DNA from: Acidobacteriota bacterium
Lineage (GTDB): Bacteria > Acidobacteriota > Vicinamibacteria > Vicinamibacterales > UBA2999
Length of the DNA stretch: 32,588 bases
Direction: 5' to 3'
Assembly: GCA_013140775.1 (NCBI GenBank)
Contig: JABFSA010000157.1
Span: forward strand, 1 to 32,588
Below are positions 31,005-32,588 of this stretch, piece by piece (position 1 is the first letter of the stretch; the number at the start of each line of letters is the position of its first letter). The position numbers and the translations under genes were made by a program. The notes beneath the pieces were generated by a model. That model saw only the letters and a list, made by a program, of their open reading frames with translations, was not told the DNA's origin and did no database searches.

Positions 31005-31658
31005 CTAGATCGCGAAGCTCTCCTCATAGTCAGCCATGGCAGCACGCACGACTTTGAGCGCGTGCACACGTCCATACACCGAAGCAATCCGCGCCTTCGG
31101 ACGTTGTCCGGGTACGAGCTTGTAGGTCAGGAAGTAGTGCTGAAGTCGCTCGACAAACACAGGAGGCACGTCGCTGACGTTGCGCGCGCCGCCCCAGACA
31201 TAGTCGTTTTCGAGCACGCTGATGATCTTGTCGTCCGCTTCACCACCATCAATCATCTGGAGCCCGCCGATGACACGGCCCCGGACAATGATTTCGTTCC
31301 GTGTGATGGCCCGTTCGCTCAGGACGCAGATGTCCAGCGGATCCCCATCGCCTCGCCTTGTGCCAGGTGCGAGCTTCCGCACGCGCTCACCACAGTACGT
31401 GCGCGGAACAAACCCGTACAGCGTTGGGTGCTGCGCGGAGGAACGCTGCGGGCGATCGACGCGGAGATATCCGGACACTTTATCGACCTCGTATTTCATG
31501 AGGTCGAATGGAGTGATCTCAATGTATGCATTGAGAACTTCAGGCGGATCCGGACCGACGTCCAACCCATGCCACGGGTGAGGCCTGAAGTGGTTGACGG
31601 TAACAGCTTCCTTGCCGGTCGGCCGCTCAGAGATTCGCTTTCGTCGTCGTGTCACCAT
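31005..31658 (-). CDS. ppa: Inorganic pyrophosphatase (family I)
   Basis: A 217-residue soluble pyrophosphatase hydrolysing PPi to phosphate. The core includes [30 protein letters not shown] and the Mg-binding [14 protein letters not shown] with its three Asp residues, then [14 protein letters not shown]. It is a little longer than the 175-residue bacterial norm, with an N-terminal extension (about 25 residues) and a C-terminal helix ([19 protein letters not shown]). The ATG follows the stop of the upstream phosphoesterase gene with no gap, so they form a pair. It is convergent with the toxin gene, 20 bases away. Confidence 0.92.
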   Translation of the reverse strand: MVTRRRKRISERPTGKEAVTVNHFRPHPWHGLDVGPDPPEVLNAYIEITPFDLMKYEVDKVSGYLRVDRPQRSSAQHPTLYGFVPRTYCGERVRKLAPGTRRGDGDPLDICVLSERAITRNEIIVRGRVIGGLQMIDGGEADDKIISVLENDYVWGGARNVSDVPPVFVERLQHYFLTYKLVPGQRPKARIASVYGRVHALKVVRAAMADYEESFAI

Positions 31659-32453
31659 CTACTCGAATACCACCGTGAGCATGGTAACAGCCGGAGCCAC
31701 GCGAAACCGCACCGGCAGGATGCTCGTACCAAGGCCGGTCGCGACGAAGAGATGGCGATTATCTTCAACCACGTGGCCCGCAGCAAAGCGTTCCCCGAAC
31801 TGGGACGGCACAATCGGTCTCCCTATGAATGGCAGCCGCACCTGGCCGCCATGTGTATGACCGGCGAGCGTGAGCGCCACCCGATCGGGAACGAGCGGGA
31901 ACACATCGGGATTGTGCGTCATCAAAATAATTGGGGCGCCGTCATTCCTGGTTGTGCCCAACGCGGCGGCGATATCGTGCCGACCGGTCCACAAGTCGCT
32001 GATGCCAGCGAACCACACAGGGCCAGCCGCTGTGTTGAGTTTCGCAGCAGTCTCCTCAATGACGCGAACGTCGTTTCGCTCGAGAGCGTCCCTCACGCGG
32101 TCATGGTTCAACCAACCGTCATGGTTGCCCAGGACGGCAACAACGCCAGCGCTGGCGCGAAGACGCTTCAACTCGGCAGCGATGTCCTCGGGCGCAACGA
32201 AGCGTCCACCAACCACGCCCTGGGTGACAAGGTCACCAAGAATGCAAACGACGTCGGGCCTGGCGGCGTTCGTCCGATCGACTATCTGGCGGAGCTTGGC
32301 GATGCCGTTGAAGGGAGAACCCACATGAAGGTCGGTCAGTACGGCGATTCGCAGGGGTTCAGACGCCGAACCGGACAGGCTGATTCGCTCTTCTATCAGC
32401 GTCAGGCTGGCAGGCTCAAACCAAAACGCCCACAGGCCAAGCGCGACCGCCAC
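31659..32453 (-). CDS. Membrane-anchored metallophosphoesterase (YkuE-like)
   Basis: A 264-residue phosphoesterase of the calcineurin-like superfamily. The metal-site motifs are all present: VLTDLHVGSP, ILGDLVTQG, VLGNHDGW, MTHNPDVFP and AGHTHGGQVRLP. A short hydrophobic N-terminus (VALGLWAFWF) followed by EPASLTLIEERISL resembles the end of the N-terminal anchor of YkuE-type enzymes. The GTG at 32453 is the first possible start, because the frame upstream has no start codon before running into likely insertion-sequence DNA; the anchor may have been shortened. Substrates of the family include lipid A precursors and phosphodiesters; here unknown. Confidence 0.85.
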   Translation of the reverse strand: MAVALGLWAFWFEPASLTLIEERISLSGSASEPLRIAVLTDLHVGSPFNGIAKLRQIVDRTNAARPDVVCILGDLVTQGVVGGRFVAPEDIAAELKRLRASAGVVAVLGNHDGWLNHDRVRDALERNDVRVIEETAAKLNTAAGPVWFAGISDLWTGRHDIAAALGTTRNDGAPIILMTHNPDVFPLVPDRVALTLAGHTHGGQVRLPFIGRPIVPSQFGERFAAGHVVEDNRHLFVATGLGTSILPVRFRVAPAVTMLTVVFE

Positions 32454-32462
32454 GCATCCGGC

Positions 32463-32588
32463 TAGTGTCCCGTAACCGTAGAACGTGAAACAACTGGCGC
32501 GGCCCCGTCGTACTCGTCTACAAGGAGGCGAGCATGCGACTGGGACGCCCCAAAGTTGCGTTGATTCTGACCGACGAGGAACGACGAC
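32463..32588 (+). mobile_element. Left end of an IS630-like insertion sequence (continues past window)
   Basis: From the transposase start at 32534 leftward there is no other gene signal until the phosphoesterase. IS630 elements insert at TA; a TA at 32463-32464 followed by GTGTCCCGTAAC is a plausible boundary and terminal repeat. The opposite end is not visible, so the limits are inference. Confidence 0.4.
32534..32588 (+). CDS. IS630-family transposase, N-terminal 18 residues (cut by window edge)
   Basis: ATG at 32534 with AAGGAGG at 32522-32528, six bases away. The visible protein, MRLGRPKVALILTDEERR, matches the usual opening of IS630-type transposases (GRPK, then a TxEER helix before the helix-turn-helix). 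The DDE catalytic part lies beyond the window, so intactness cannot be judged. Confidence 0.65.
   Translation, partial: MRLGRPKVALILTDEERR

Noticed and set aside
31062..32465. 467-codon open frame on the plus strand opposite ppa and the phosphoesterase
   Set aside because: Both antisense genes have full catalytic motifs; the plus-strand product has none and runs across a gene boundary.
1..32588. CRISPR arrays, rRNA genes, prophage or classical defence systems
   Set aside because: No regularly spaced direct repeats, rRNA signatures, phage structural genes or restriction/defence nucleases were seen; the only mobile or selfish elements are the MazF-type module and the IS630-like edge.

Overview
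The window is a gene-dense, GC-rich bacterial chromosome segment with very short intergenic gaps, frequent overlapping start/stop codons and many GTG or TTG starts. The mixture of genes (type IV pilus pilM/pilN, LolA and a secretin lipoprotein implying an outer membrane, an Mpl-type murein recycling operon, a G/K-type phosphofructokinase, MazF-type toxin-antitoxin, many secreted proteins) fits a diderm from a soil-type phylum. My best guess is Acidobacteriota, Vicinamibacteria-like. That placement is inference; no rRNA is present to test it.

Layout. (1) 1-1274, minus: the end of a type IV pilus cluster (pilM, then pilN running off the window). (2) 1483-5302, plus: a translation operon rplM-rpsI-rpsB-tsf-pyrH-frr with a near-consensus sigma70-type promoter. 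(3) 5299-6381, minus: phosphofructokinase, sharing its stop site with frr. (4) 6460-6535: tRNA-Ala(CGC). (5) 6636-10550, plus: a shortened PolX-like protein with a decayed polymerase site but an intact PHP site, then lolA and a secretin. (6) 10598-18052, minus: a six-gene, almost gapless peptidoglycan salvage operon nagZ-ldcA-mpl-pxpBC-murB-murA. (7) 18059-18087: a symmetric bidirectional promoter firing nagZ leftward and a GHMP sugar kinase rightward. (8) 19349-22084, minus: SMP-30-like secreted protein, HEAT-like protein, ThiE/TenI, small membrane protein. (9) 22130-26425, minus: the classic ffh-rpsP-khpA-rimM-trmD-rplS-rnhB operon with its own promoter. (10) 26596-32588: an accessory-looking stretch with a frameshifted methyltransferase, SpoIIAA-like and DUF2007/zinc-ribbon proteins, a six-helix membrane protein, a repeat-containing lipoprotein divergent from a c-type cytochrome, a ribbon-helix-helix/MazF toxin-antitoxin pair with a perfect palindromic operator, inorganic pyrophosphatase, a membrane-anchored phosphoesterase, and the start of an IS630-like transposase at the right edge.

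How the parts fit. In region 6, NagZ and LdcA trim imported muropeptides, Mpl re-ligates the tripeptide to UDP-MurNAc, and MurA/MurB make that UDP-MurNAc, so salvage and de novo supply are wired together. The embedded 5-oxoprolinase-type fusion is the unexpected member. The most interesting signals are this operon, its mirror-symmetric promoter, a set of -10 boxes sitting about 5-9 bases before start codons (probable leaderless mRNAs), the Cys-to-Asp change in MurA, and the inactivated PolX relative.
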